Positions 49,652 to 61,604 of a stretch of DNA of 64,000 nt are shown piece after piece. The notes beneath the pieces were generated by a model. It had not been told where the DNA came from and did not search any database. It was given only the letters and a program-made list of their open reading frames with translations. Numbering within the stretch: position 1 is the stretch's first letter; every line of letters begins with the position of its first letter. Both the position numbers and the translations under genes were made by a program. The stretch spans positions 4,117,332 through 4,181,331 of the forward strand of contig CM055870.1 of assembly GCA_029582165.1 (NCBI GenBank). Direction: 5' to 3'. This stretch comes from Portulaca oleracea. Its lineage: Eukaryota > Streptophyta > Magnoliopsida > Caryophyllales > Portulacaceae.

Positions 49652-51001
49652 GGTTTCAGCAGGGCAAGACGGCGTCGTCTTGGAGGGTTCAACGTGATTA
49701 ATTAGGGCACAACATGATTAATTAGTCGATCAATATGAATCATATGATAGTGGCTGACAGACATATTTCTCACGATGGAGATTGATGATAGTATAGAATT
49801 TAGGGAGTTTGTGTAATTTGGTGGGTTTTTAAGATGCGTACTTTTGTGTTAGAATTTTTTTTTATTGTATTGTTTTTATGGTTTTGCAACATTGAGGATC
49901 TTAATGATGAAAACTTGTTCACAATCTTATCTTTCACTATTAATGCAAAGTTACATAGCAATTTTGGTCTAATTTGTTTGATTTTGTTTGATTTTGTTCT
50001 ATTATGCAAAGTTAGAGAGCAGTTTTAGTCTAATTTGTTGATTTTGTTGTATTATCAAAGCTAGAGAGTAGAACTCTTTCACTATTCATGATAATGACTC
50101 TACCTAATTTAGGGTCAGTCAAATATTTGGGTAAAACGGGTAGGGTAATTTTTTACAAAAAAATTACCATAACTAAAAGAGTTTTTGGATGCTAATATAC
50201 TAAACTTTTGGGGTATTGGATAATAATGCACTGAACTTTGATCTTGGATGATAATACATTGTACTTTAGGCCGTTGGTGGGGTGTTGAACAATAAGAAAC
50301 TTAATATGATTTTGGCAATGGCTAACTTGGTGACAGTTCTATGTTGCGGGTGGAGGAGATTAATTGGTTCAAAAATATTTGTCTTCTCGGTCTGTCACGT
50401 AAGATTTTCAGCAAGTTCGCCACCGTCGAAATTGTCTCGAGTGCATTATTGTCCAATATCCCCTAAAACTCAGTGCATTATTGTCCAAGGTCAAAGTTCA
50501 GTACATTATTGTCCAATATCCCAAAAGTTCAGTATATTAGCATCCAAAATTCCTAACTAAAAAAAATAAAAATAAATAATTTTGATAGTTAGAGTAAATT
50601 GACAAAACTTATCAAAATTTACTAAAACTTATCGAAAATTATTAGAACTTAATTTTTACCCAACTATCTTTTATAAATGAATTTGACCTACTCTTACTGT
50701 AATAAAAGAAAAGAACAATGTTGTAATGATTAAAATAGACTAAAGCATGATTAGTACTTGTTTCTATCTTTTGCAGAACATTATGAAGAGAAAAAAAGAT
50801 TAAACAAGCTTCAGCCTTCACTAATCACTCCCATATATGGCCATACATATCATACAAGTGATCTAAAAATGATATCTACTACTAGTAAAAGAATGATCCC
50901 ACAATCATCACAAAACCCACATAAATCTCACAAATAACCACCATTATTATTAATCATCTCACAATAATCAAGGGTTCTTCTTCACAATAATCTCCCCAAA
51001 A
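49652..51001. other. Convergent 3' flanks
   Basis: Holds the 3' UTRs of the SUVH-motif gene (plus) and the DUF936 gene (minus) and one inverted-repeat element (50183-50549). The rest is AT-rich with no gene. Confidence 0.5.
50183..50549. mobile_element. Inverted-repeat MITE with ~75-bp ends
   Basis: The left end TTTTGGATGCTAATATACTA, then GGTATTGGATAATAATGCAC, then GAACTTTGATCTTGGA. The right end carries the reverse complements in order (TCCAAGGTCAAAGTTC, GTACATTATTGTCCAATA, TATATTAGCATCCAAAA). Each end also contains two internal copies of a TTGGA(T/C)AATAAT(G)CA word. No convincing target duplication was found, so the class is not assigned. Confidence 0.7.
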
Positions 51002-53689
51002 TCAAGGGTTCTTGATCTTAATCCTCAACTTCCTAGCAATTTGAGCCGCCTTAGGATGCACCGGTCTCTTGCTAGGATCGGTTTGCTCGACTTCAACCCA
51101 ATTCATGACCTTAAGAAGAAGAGCTTGAGGAACTTTTCGAACGTCAGCATCCGATTTTCCCTTGGATTTCTTCATACCCATCTCCAATGCCTTCTCTATG
51201 AACTCCATGAACCAGTTCCCGGCTTCCGTCTCTATTTGTCTACCTAACTTGATCATGTTGCTCAAACACCCACCACCACCACTGCCCGGTTGCTTGTTTT
51301 CGTCGTTCTCATTGCCCTCAAAATTGAGAGTTTTAGCTGTTGATGATGTTACTGATGCCGCCTTTGAATGTGACCTTAAAATTCTTCCATTACTATTATT
51401 GTTGCTTGAATTTTGCTCGCCCGTGGAAAATGATGCCATTGACTTGTACAAGGGCAGTCTTCGCTTAGATGATGCGCTGCTTGGTGGTGGGTCCGTGTCA
51501 CGGAACTTGTCCATCGAGTTGTGCTTGATTTCGTGCAGAACCGAAGTGTCTTCCTTTGGTTCGTGTTTTTGTTCATTAGAGAAAGTGGCTGCTTGGATCG
51601 AGACCATGTCGTTTACTGATTGTGTTATTTGGGAGTGAAACTCGAGGAACTGATCGAAACATGGTGCTGGTGTGTCTGGCTTTGCTGTTTTGCTCAAGTT
51701 TGCAAATGCCCTGCAAAAACTTACATGATTGGGTTTAGAAAACTCAATTCAAGCATAGAATTGAAGGAGACGGAAACTAGAAAGAAATCTTTGAAAATTA
51801 TAATTTTTTGGGGTATGTTTTGTGATGGGACCTTAGGGGTATTGGATTTGGATTCGGGTTTAAGTTCTGGATGGGTTGGTTGTTTTCGATTTTTGTTGTA
51901 TATTTGCAAATTATATAAATCTACATACATTAACCCAAAAAAATTGAAATGAACCAACAAGTAAATGTAAGGCTGAGTTTTACTTGAGACAGCGAACGAC
52001 GTTTTCACTGGCAGTAGCATGTCTTAATGCCTGCAGGGCAATCTTCTGAGCTGCTTCTCTCTGTTGCACAGCTTCCTGATACACCAAGACAGTGAAAACT
52101 TAGTTTATATTAACTAGCAATTGGCTTAAATTAACCTTAAAATGTAAAACTTCAGAACAGACAAGATTTTACTACCTTGGTTAATTGACCAAGTTTTCCT
52201 GGTAAATTCACTGATAGAGCTGTGTTACAGCTAAAAGTGGGATTGTTAGACTGTGATTGTTGATGAATGTTTGCCTTTGAATTCGTCGAATTCGGAACAT
52301 CTTCTGTTGAACCAATGGAACTCCCTGCCCTCCTTAGGTTTGGTGGAGGAGTTGCACTTTTCTTCTCCTGCAGATAACAACACATTTATCAGGAAAATTA
52401 TCACATCTGAAAAAACAAAAAGAGCCTTGTTTTTGTGAACTGTAACACTTAGAAACTCTGGAAACTACATTTCAACATAATGTCACAGTAGGGCTCTTTT
52501 CACCCTTAAATTTGCCCCTAAAACACCTTCAATTTATGCCACCTAACTCCTACATTTCAACATAATACTACTATCACAACAAGACTCTGAAAACTACAAC
52601 ATTTCAACACATTTTCGCAATGACTATATACACCAAGAAGATAAGATCCCAATTTGACCCTGAAAAACCTTCAATTTCAGCCACCTAACTCCTACATTTC
52701 AAATTTTCAACATAATCTCATCACAACAGGCCTCTAAACAAAAGCATCCCAATTTCCTACTTTCAACACAAATCAACTAAAAGAATCCAAACATACAATA
52801 ACACAACATGTGAAATACCAACTTAAAGGAGCAATGTACCTACAGATTGATTCAAAGGATTGGCAATAATCCTCGGTCCTCTTTCGACAACACTCTTGCT
52901 CCTAGGAAACTTCATGCTCGTCGGCGTAAAACAGCTCTTCCTAAGCAAACTTGGACTTTCCCCCTTGGATTCCAACTTAGTCAACAAAGAACCCCCCACA
53001 GAAGCCCTCACACCTGAACAACCCCCATGCTCCTTGGCGGCGCTACCCATCATCTTGAACCTCACCATAGGCGACATTGGGGTAGGGTTAGGGTTAGGGT
53101 TAGGGTTTGTGCTAGGGTTAGGGTTAGGGTTAGGGTTTTTAACACTACTAACCCTACCCTTGATTGGGGTACACTTATCAAAGTCCAAAGGGACAGGCTT
53201 CAGCTTCATAGAAGGAGAAACCAACCCATCAAACCCTTGACCCTGGTTGAGCTCCCATGACCCTCTCCGGGGGGTCCCACGGACCGGGACCGCCTTCTGC
53301 TCGCTTTTTTCGCCTTTTTTTCGAAGACCCATCAACGGTTCCGGGGTCCCCACCAAAGGGTGCCGCCCGGGAAGCGGGCGGGCCCCACGGGCCACCGGGA
53401 CGGGTGACCCGGGTTCGAGCTTGTCCACGTAGATGAACTGACCCAGCTGCATTTTGTTGCTCAAAACGAGGTCGTCTTGTTCATAGGGTAAGCTGACGTA
53501 GATTGAGTGGGATGAATCGGAGACCTTGATGTAGAAACCCTGTTTTGGCCATAAACTCTTCTCATCGAGCTCCGCCGGAACAATGTCGGTGACCTGAAGA
53601 AGCGAGCTCCGGTGATCGCCGGTGGGTTTTACGCCGGTGGTCATTCCGTCGAGGAGTTTCAGTAGAACCCCAGGTGCTAATGCCGCCAT
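51002..53689 (-). CDS. DUF936 family protein, plant specific
   Basis: Member of a plant-specific family of unknown biochemical function. Four exons: 53689-52844, 52367-52176, 52075-51984, 51710-51002; 1839 nt, 612 residues. The N-terminal DUF936 segment (about 1-115) begins [19 protein letters not shown] and contains [20 protein letters not shown] and [33 protein letters not shown] in order, as in the family. A long low-complexity middle includes Asn-Pro repeats ([18 protein letters not shown]) from telomere-like DNA. Exons 2-3 carry a basic, Ala-rich helix ([20 protein letters not shown]). The C-terminal block [18 protein letters not shown]...[16 protein letters not shown]...[10 protein letters not shown] is also family-typical. 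The exon 1 donor is CAATCT|GTAGGT; a nearby GTAG|GTACAT would break the frame. Confidence 0.9.
53083..53137. repeat. Telomere-like TTAGGG array in DUF936 coding sequence
   Basis: Two runs of GGGTTA (about four and five units) separated by GGGTTTGTGCTA, inside exon 1. On the gene strand they give the Asn-Pro repeat. The unit is the six-base TTAGGG, not the seven-base TTTAGGG of most plant telomeres. Confidence 0.9.
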
Positions 53690-53699
53690 TTTCGAATCT

Positions 53700-55489
53700 C
53701 GAGAAGTTATCGATTTCGCCGGAAAATAGTGAATTGGGTGAATAAGGAAGATTTTCGCAACGTTTTTGAGGGTTTAAGGATGTCAAATCAGGGGATTTTG
53801 GAAAGATTTGGGAGTTGATTGATTTCGAGTAGAAACAGTGAATTGGGGCAAAAAAGGGATGAATTGGGATGATGCCAAAAGAATTTCGCCCCAATTTGGG
53901 AAGATGAATTGTGATTTGAACACAGGAATTAAAGACAGAGAGTGAAAAGGTGGATTTTTAGGGTTTAAGGATGTCAAATCAGGGGTTTTTGAAAGGAATT
54001 GGGGTTTTTCTTTTCAAGAATGTTGAAAGGAGTTTGGAGGTTACCGTTAATGGCGATGGAGGGAGAATGAAGGTGTTTTTGTTGGTGAGGTGAGGTAGTA
54101 GCTGGGTAACGGTAACTATACAAGAGATGAAAGATAGAGAGAGAGATAAGAAATTTGTTTTTTAAAAGATAAAATGAAAAATGTTTAGAACGTTGGGGCA
54201 ACGGTCAGATGTGGGGTGATTTTGGTGATTTTTTTTTTCTTCTTTTTATTTATTGTTTTCTGGGTTTGAATTATTTATTGTGTAGCTGAGGTGGACTTTT
54301 TAATTGCTACTGCGGCTGCCGGCTAGGCGGGTTAGTTGTTCGGCTTTACTGCTTTACTTTGGTTAGGATCGAAATTAAGGGGGGGAAAAGCAAGTCCAAC
54401 AAAAAATTGTGCCACTTTTTTCTTTATCTTAAAACGAGATGTACATCTACCTTCGACAAACCATTACTTAGCACTGAGAAAAATTCCAATTGGGTAAATT
54501 TGGATAGTTCAAATTTAGGTAAAATTTAAGCTTGGACCCTTTTTCCAGGTCGTAGGTGAATTCTTTCGGATTGGTAAATTCAGATAGTTCAAATTTAGGC
54601 ATGGTTAAAATTCTAACGAGAAATTGATGCTTGAACCTTTTTTTTGGGTCGAACTAGGTTGGTCAATTCAAATAGAGCTTAATTCGAGTAAAAATCAAGT
54701 TTAGACAATAGGAAAGGACATATATTATGTTCTAATATTGGTCGACATTGAAATCGAGACAAATCAGGTTTTTTCAAGATCAGACGAATTTTACCATCAC
54801 TACAGTGAGATTCTTCCTGAATAATCTGCTCCATAAACAGCAACAAAAACAAAGTATACGCTTTCTTATTCTCACATCTCAAATCTCAAAGTTTCAACCA
54901 ACCTCAGGGCAATTGGTAGGAACATGAATGCTCTTTTCATGAGCTTTTTTGCTCAAACTCTTATAATGCTTTCAAAACATTCGAATTTTGCACCAAAATG
55001 AAAGTCGATCAAAAAGTAAAATGACATTTATTTTCCCTTTGTATGCAGTTGAAATCTTAATTTAAATTTTAAACTGAAACTTGAAATCAAATCACCCTCC
55101 CTCAATTTAAGACTTTACAGAGATATTTGGTTTCCATTCAATTCCCACATAAGTAGTAGCAGTACCAGAGAATGACATTCAATTCAGACTCTTGATGAAG
55201 ACAGACATTCCCCTTCCAATCTGTCAACTTAAATTCAATTTTTATAGCAAAATGTGGGAGATTGATTTTGTGCAGCTTGAGAATTAAACTGAGTAAAACA
55301 ACTACAGCTTCATGCCAAAAAGCTCAGTGCCACTGAAAATATCAGGTTCAGATTACATTGATCAAAATTTCAAAGGCATAACATGGCTAATGCGAGCCAT
55401 CCTGTTGTAATTTGTAAAACGTTGTCTTCTGACTACAAAAGAAGAGCAACCGGAAGACATCCCAAGTAGTTCACCGAGATGAGGCCGTG
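53700..55489. other. DUF936 upstream region and degenerate repeats
   Basis: 53690-54190 is the likely 5' UTR and promoter of the DUF936 gene; GGGTTTAAGGATGTCAAATC occurs twice (about 53770 and 53961). 54485-54710 holds two to three degenerate ~100-bp repeats with GATAGTTCAAATTTAGG and GGTAAATT(T/C). No gene is seen; 55200-55489 may contain NFD6-like 3' UTR. Confidence 0.5.
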
Positions 55490-57621
55490 TTATAGAGGGG
55501 TAGCAAATCCTGTCACAAACAAGATGCATCCATCAGTTTTTACAGGGAAGCACATCGAGTTTCTTCTAAACGAACAATACCGGGAAAGAGGGTAAAAAAG
55601 TAAATCAGCTTCTAAGCGAAATGATATAACATATCATGAACAAAAATGTGATGTCAACCCTTTTATTCTTATGGGAGAACAAGAACCGCATCAGCAGACA
55701 AAGACTCCAATGCCGCCACACTCTAAATGCACTTTAGGATATTTAGTATCTTTCCAAATTTTTTGATGTTCCATATATGAGATCTACGTCCCTTGAGAGA
55801 AGGGTTACCTAGGGTTGTTTTACTTACCTTTTTTCTACAAAAAATATGAGATCTACAGATCGATCTCATAACTCAAAATAAACAGCAGGGAAATCTAGCC
55901 ATTTCAATAAGTATACTCTGGCAAGGGGCAACATTCAAACTCGTATAAAGCAAAGCCAGGCAAACATCACAACGATTCCAATAAGAACCGAGTCAATAGT
56001 TGCTCATCGCAAAACTAAAGACAACTTGTGGAACCTAACCACAAGTTCATCATGTCAAATGAATTAGACACAGGGTACGCCCATTTCATTAGTAGGGTCA
56101 GGTTGGGTAAAGTTAAGTTTTGATAAGCTTAGGCAAGTTTGGGTTTTTTTGGGTAATTTTTGGTAAGTTCGGGTAACTTCTAATTTACCATTATTTACCC
56201 ATGGAATTGACAAATCCCCAGTTTCCCAATTCTTCCAACATACAGAACTTGAAGTCTTGAACCAATTATTATCATGAAAAACATCAAAGCCAGCTTTAGA
56301 CTTCAACGATGATAATCTACAAAAGGTCTCTCAACTGGAAACTATGCGTGCTAAGGCAAAGGCTTAAATCTGGCTTTAGGCAGGACCCACACAAGGAGTT
56401 GTTAAACAATACTCTACCATAGATGTACTCAGCATCTTACTCATTACAAACGGGATAACTCCCATCAGTACTATAAACAATACAGACCAAAACAGACCAA
56501 TTGAATCCCATCTAATCATGCCAAGGGAAGAACCCGAAATCATAAACCAAATGGTCAAGACTTTAGAATTAAGGTCACCAATTACTAATCATCATAAGAG
56601 TTAAGACAAATACTAAACAACGGCAAGGAGAACTGAGAGAATACCTTCAGAAAGACAACCCCAGCTCTGAGAATGGAGCGAAAGCATGGATGTGAACAAG
56701 GCCGAGGCAGTAGCACTATGCAATGGCATCAACGAATCCGCACACCCCAACGCCACTGGAACCCTACAAATTGTTGCCATTCATCGAAACATCAGTTAAC
56801 CTAAATTCAAGCATGATTCACCATAAATACAAGTATAGAAACCAACAATTTACGCATTTCAACTTTCAAGAAACCCTAATTACAACATAAACTAGGTTTA
56901 AACCCATGATTAAATCCAGAAACTGAGCAACCTAGCTCAATTGACACCATAACTAACACAATGCAAATGGACATCAGCTAACCTAAATTCAAGCACGATT
57001 CACTATGAACACAACCCAATAATGTACGCATTATTCTCAAATACAGAAAACCCGAACTACAGCATAAACTAGGTAAAACCCACGATTAAATCCAGAAATT
57101 GAGCACCCTAGCTCAATTGGCACTAACACAAATCCTCGAAACTCGGATACAAATCAACATCAGAACGAACAGTGTTCCACATTTCAAGAAACTTAGTTCG
57201 AATAGGTAATTCTCGAATACGAAAACCTTAATTACAACATAAACTAGGTTAAACCCATGATTAAATCCAGAAACTGAGCAACCCAGCTCAATTGACACTA
57301 TAACTAACACAACACGAATCCTCGGACCTCGGATTCAATTCGAAATCAGAACGAACTACAAAACAAGCATGAATAGGGTTGATTGAGAGGAATTCGAAAC
57401 CTGGAAGAAACGAAGATCTTCTGAGCAGAAGTTTGATTATTCGATGCGGCAGAACCTAGGAAGCTGGAAGCTCGTCCTTCTGCAGCGTTGAATAGTAGTG
57501 ATTGAGAAGATTTGGAGTTGGAGTTGGAGTTTCGGAGTTTCGAAACGGCATTTCGAGCAGCAGCAGAGATATCGGAGGCTTGTAGGGTTCTTCTAGCACT
57601 TGCACAAATACGAGTCGCCAT
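55490..57621 (-). CDS. NFD6: NUCLEAR FUSION DEFECTIVE 6-like small organellar protein
   Basis: Small, Ser/Arg/Ala-rich protein with a probable mitochondrial or plastid transit peptide. NFD6 in Arabidopsis is needed for karyogamy in the female gametophyte. Three exons: 57621-57401, 56763-56645, 55509-55490; 360 nt, 119 residues. The N-terminus [20 protein letters not shown] lacks acidic residues for its first 16 positions and has the spaced arginines of a presequence. The middle exon gives [41 protein letters not shown], matching the conserved (S/M)LP(L/Y)H(S/T)ATASALL(T/N)SML block of the NFD6 family; the last exon adds only FATPL and stop. The short last exon is typical of alternatively spliced members. 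Intron 1 consists of tandem repeats. Confidence 0.82.
56780..57350. repeat. Three tandem ~170-200-bp repeats filling NFD6 intron 1
   Basis: Three imperfect copies (about 56787-56965, 56966-57130, 57131-57350). Each contains AACATAAACTAGGTT or a close variant, CCCATGATTAAATCCAGAAA, CTGAGCAACC and AGCTCAATTGACAC. They cover almost the whole of intron 1. Confidence 0.88.
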
Positions 57622-57649
57622 TGTTTCTCTCTCCCTCCTAACTCCAACT

Positions 57650-58797
57650 CGCTCCCAAAATTTTGCAGGTTTAATTCCAGGCTTCAGTCTCCTTTGTTGG
57701 GCCTATTCAACACTTTGGGCTTGTATAATTTTACAAAAGCCCATTCAATACTTTCAAAAGAATATTATATATATATTTTTGAGATCCACGTGCGTTCAAG
57801 TCAAAGCAAAACAAGAGAAAGTAACTCGACCTTAGGCAGAGGTTTTCAAACCATTCCATTTTTGAATACAATTCATTCAATATTACTACTAGTTTGTACA
57901 TTGATCATCAAGACTAATCTTCCCATATTTTTTTTTTATTGTTCAAACCCATAAATGACTGGTATATGTATATAAGTCAAAACAAATGCTTCAGACTCCC
58001 GTCTAAGCAAGGTATGGAGGATTAGATTTAGTAGTTTTATCGCTAAATTTTCCGATTGAGAGAGTATATGTGAAATGAATCAAATAATAACCCAACTAAG
58101 AAGAAACGGCTAAATAAAGTACAAATAGCCCAACTACGAAGAAACGGCTATAAGAACTTGGGTAATGTTTTAGTCGCAACTACTTGCATGTACAGTAGTT
58201 AACCAATAAGCTAGACCAAAACTCGTCTATGGAAATCCAATAACTGCACCAACATACTAATCAAACATCCAATAACTACACCAACATACTAATCAAACAA
58301 GACGACGAAACCCTGACTCAGAATATGAAAACTGAGAACCATGAAAACACAAGCAACAGATCACAAAGACGAACAAGGTCTAGGTAAGCTCATAGCTCAT
58401 AAAAACATTCCCATAATGCATACATACATCAGAAAAGTGAGATCAAAGTCTCAAAGCTCAAGGTACATCTTTGCTTCCATTCCAAACTAAACAACTGGGA
58501 GGAGAATACAACAAAGCAAAGTTTACAACAGCCAGTTTTTCTTTTCCTTTCATCAGATTCACAACAGCCGCCACTAACCTTGTTTCATGTTGTTCAAACC
58601 CACAAATCCGATACCAGAATCTGCAACATTTGTAGTGAAAATCTGCCAACATTTGTGTACGGGCTGCTCGCAGTATGTCCAGGAGATAAGACCATATAAA
58701 ACTCATTTTTGTTTGATTCTTCTTTTATTGTGTTCCAAGTTTCTGCTCTTTGGGACGGGGTACTTGGGAACGAAAGATGTCTAGGGCAGTTTGCAAG
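57650..58797. other. Intergenic between NFD6-like and OB-fold genes
   Basis: No gene. A direct repeat of ~30 bp occurs at about 58250-58295 (CCAATAACT(G/A)CACCAACATA twice). 58450-58797 is probably the 3' UTR of the OB-fold gene. Confidence 0.45.
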
Positions 58798-59790
58798 TCA
58801 CCCTTCGACGACATTCACGAGCTCGTACTCGATCAGTGACAGGTTGTTGTCTTCCTTGATGGGGAATTCTGCCGGGGTGTCTGCGACCTCAATGCGGCCC
58901 CATTTGTCCACTGCGAGCCTCATCGACCCCTTGAACATGTCAATCTTTGCATTGCGTATGGTCACGGTAGTCCCCTCTTTCATCTTGTCCACTAGAATCA
59001 TTTTGGAACAGAGCATTATTACTTACATCAATCGAGCCTAACGAAAAGTTTCAGAAATCGCTCGAAAGAAAAGATGATTGACACAGTCTATACAAACTCA
59101 TCATTGTAAGTGTTTTCTCCACTTCTTCACTAAAATAGACCACATGAAACGAAATGAAGCCAATCACATTCAACAAAGTCCATAAGACATAGTGGAAGTG
59201 AACATAACTAAATCAGGCTACAACTACTTCCAATGTGGGTCTAGCTTTTGCAAGGTTGATCCAAATTTAGGCAGCCTCACCTTGGTAAATATCTCTACTT
59301 GTTGAGGGAATATTCCAAGAGACCCACAAAATAATTAAATCATGGTATGACGTATAAACTGCGAATTAGATTTCAAATTTATATGATGTCTTCTACAACT
59401 ATGACAACCATTAGAGATGCCAGATCTAGATAAACATCAATCAATTTGATCTTCAACAGCAAACAAATAACAATCATCCACAATATCATGTTTCAATATT
59501 CATACATCAAATTTCCACATACAAACCAGAGCATGTTTCAATATTCATAGCAGGCATAAAAGCTTACCTTGGTCATTTCTAGCAGTGAAAATGATGACTC
59601 CAGTCTCATCTCCAACCAAACATTCAGCAATTTTCATTTGGCGCACTTGAGGCCCATCGGGGCGACCTCTTTGCATAATCATCTTGACACTAACAACCTT
59701 AACCGTGAGGTTATGCCCACTAGTACCAGGTCGCAGCTGGTCAACTTTGACGAACACGGGTTTCCTCATACCGGGTTTCGATTCAGCCAT
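58798..59790 (-). CDS. OB-fold nucleic-acid-binding protein (At4g28440-like)
   Basis: Small single-OB-fold protein of a plant family related to the SOSS-B/hSSB1 type of single-stranded DNA/RNA binding proteins. Two coding exons: 59790-59568 (223 nt, ends phase 1 at CCAAG|GTAAGC) and 58991-58798 (194 nt after TTCTAG); 138 residues. Exon 1 gives strands 1-3 (VFVKVDQLRPGTSGHNLTVK, then KIAECLVGDETGVIIFTARNDQ). Exon 2 gives VDKMKEGTTVTIRNAKIDMF, then KGSMRLAVDKWGRIEV and ends IEYELVNVVEG, the family-typical C-terminus. A 5' UTR intron is probable. Length and junctions match the family. Whether it binds DNA or RNA in vivo is not shown by sequence. Confidence 0.9.
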
Positions 59791-59856
59791 TTAGACAGAC
59801 CACCTTGATTATCAACAAAGCCAATTTTAGGGTCAGCTGAGTTGGTTGAATATTTC

Positions 59857-60880
59857 ACTGAAAACAAATTCTCGGACATCAACTCACTTCTCCCTAGCAT
59901 TTCATAAATTAACCAAAAGAACATGAGCCCTAATAATTGAATCCCCAAATCCTTAGCATCAAAAAATCCTATCAAGACAACAAAATGATCACAAAAATCA
60001 CTCGTAACACCAAAACAAGGTACATTCAATCAAATTTTCAGGTCATAACTTAAATCCATACGCAAACCCAAACTTATACATAGTGAATTCCGAATTCGTC
60101 TCCAATTCTTGCTTGAAAAAGCTCAATCGTCAATAAATAAAAGCTTAACAACAACCAAAATCAGAAATCCAACAATTCTCATAATTCAGAAGCCAAGACT
60201 CAAATAGAACCACAATTGATCAACTCTTTAAGGCATATGAATCCATAGATCAAAAATCATTTTTCATCATTTTGTTTTTATGGTGGTGTGATTTTCTTTT
60301 GTTTCCCAAATTAAACAAATGATCATAAACCCTAATAAATGAATCCCTAAAATCCTAACATCAAGAAACCCTACAAATAAATAAAACAAAATTAACCAAA
60401 AAAATTGCTAGCAACAGTGCAACACCAAGCAAATACATACAATCCAAACTTCCAGGCAATCAATTAAACCCAAACACACAAATCTAACTCATACAAAGAA
60501 AATTCACAATTCTCCAAATCTTGCTAGAAATAATTGATAAATAAAGCGTTAGTACATTCAAATCCGAAATCCAAATACGCAAACAATTCAGAAACAAAAT
60601 TTGGAGCAGAATCACAACCAACTAAATCCAAACACAAATCAGGAGTACGAGATGGATGAAAAAAGGGGATTAAAAAATAAAAGCATACTAATCTTACCAG
60701 AAATTGAAGCAAAATAGTAAGGAAATAAGATGAAACGATTCGATGAGATGTAGAGATCGATTAAAAAGGGTGAATTCGATGGGAAAAGGGGAGAAAAAGA
60801 TAGTTGTTGGGGATAAGATTAGAAAAAGAAGAATGGATTAAGTTGAATAATAGTAGTAATAGTTGACTAGTAGTTGAGGC
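59857..60880 (-). promoter_or_regulatory. 5' UTR intron and leader of the OB-fold gene
   Basis: A canonical donor TTTCTG|GTAAGATTAG at 60698/60697 and an acceptor candidate TTTTCAG|TGAAAT (next exon from 59857) bound an 840-bp leader intron. The leader exon would be about 60698-60850. The intron itself is a diverged tandem duplication (about 59900-60230 and 60300-60640), with recurring ACCCTAATAAATGAATCCC-like and AATTCTCCAAATCTTGCT-like words. Inferred, without transcript support. Confidence 0.5.
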
Positions 60881-61001
60881 CCACTACATAGCACGATTTT
60901 GCTACGGACACTTCACAGTACAACATTTGTCGCTCCATATGCTGGTTTTCCTAGTAAACATTTATACTCCGTACGTATTTTCCACTTAATATGTAATGTA
61001 T

Positions 61002-61330
61002 GTAATGCCTCCTCTCTTAAATAATTTCATTACTCACCGGTCACCATCAAAGTTGTTAGAATCGGATCCTATCTCAAATTTATGGGGTAGTTAGTATTGG
61101 AATTAATCCACATGGGAACGTAGATTGAAATGTAGATAATAGAATCACGTCGAGTATATTTAATGATAAATTCGTAGGATCGTAGTCTCGTAGATCAAAA
61201 TCGGATTTTTAATCATTATGCTCACAAATTATAATGAGTTACAATAGAAAGTTAAATCATTGTAATTTTTAGTACAATATCTTTTTAATAATGGTAATTG
61301 ACACTCATTTAGAAACGGAGGAAGTATTAC
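61002..61330. mobile_element. Stowaway-like MITE
   Basis: The left end GTAATGCCTCCTCTCTTAAA and right end CGGAGGAAGTATTAC are imperfect inverted repeats with the CCTCC(G)TT motif of Stowaway elements. The ends are diverged and no exact TA duplication is certain. Confidence 0.5.
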
Positions 61331-61538
61331 ATTAACATAAATTTATAAATGTTAATTAATAATTATTTTTATGGATTAGTACGTGGTAAATAATTTAAAA
61401 TCTATATAATATTAATAGTAAAATTTGTGGGTTCTGCGGAATGGAGAAATAAGATTGACTGTAATTATGACCAATCAGAAAGCAGATAAATACTAAATTA
61501 ATTATTTTGATGCAATCAGTAATTATTTTGGTTTTATC

Positions 61539-61604
<66 letters not shown>

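Noticed and set aside
51162..51638. 158-codon plus-strand frame antisense to DUF936
   Set aside because: It overlaps a recognised coding exon on the other strand and has no recognisable domain.
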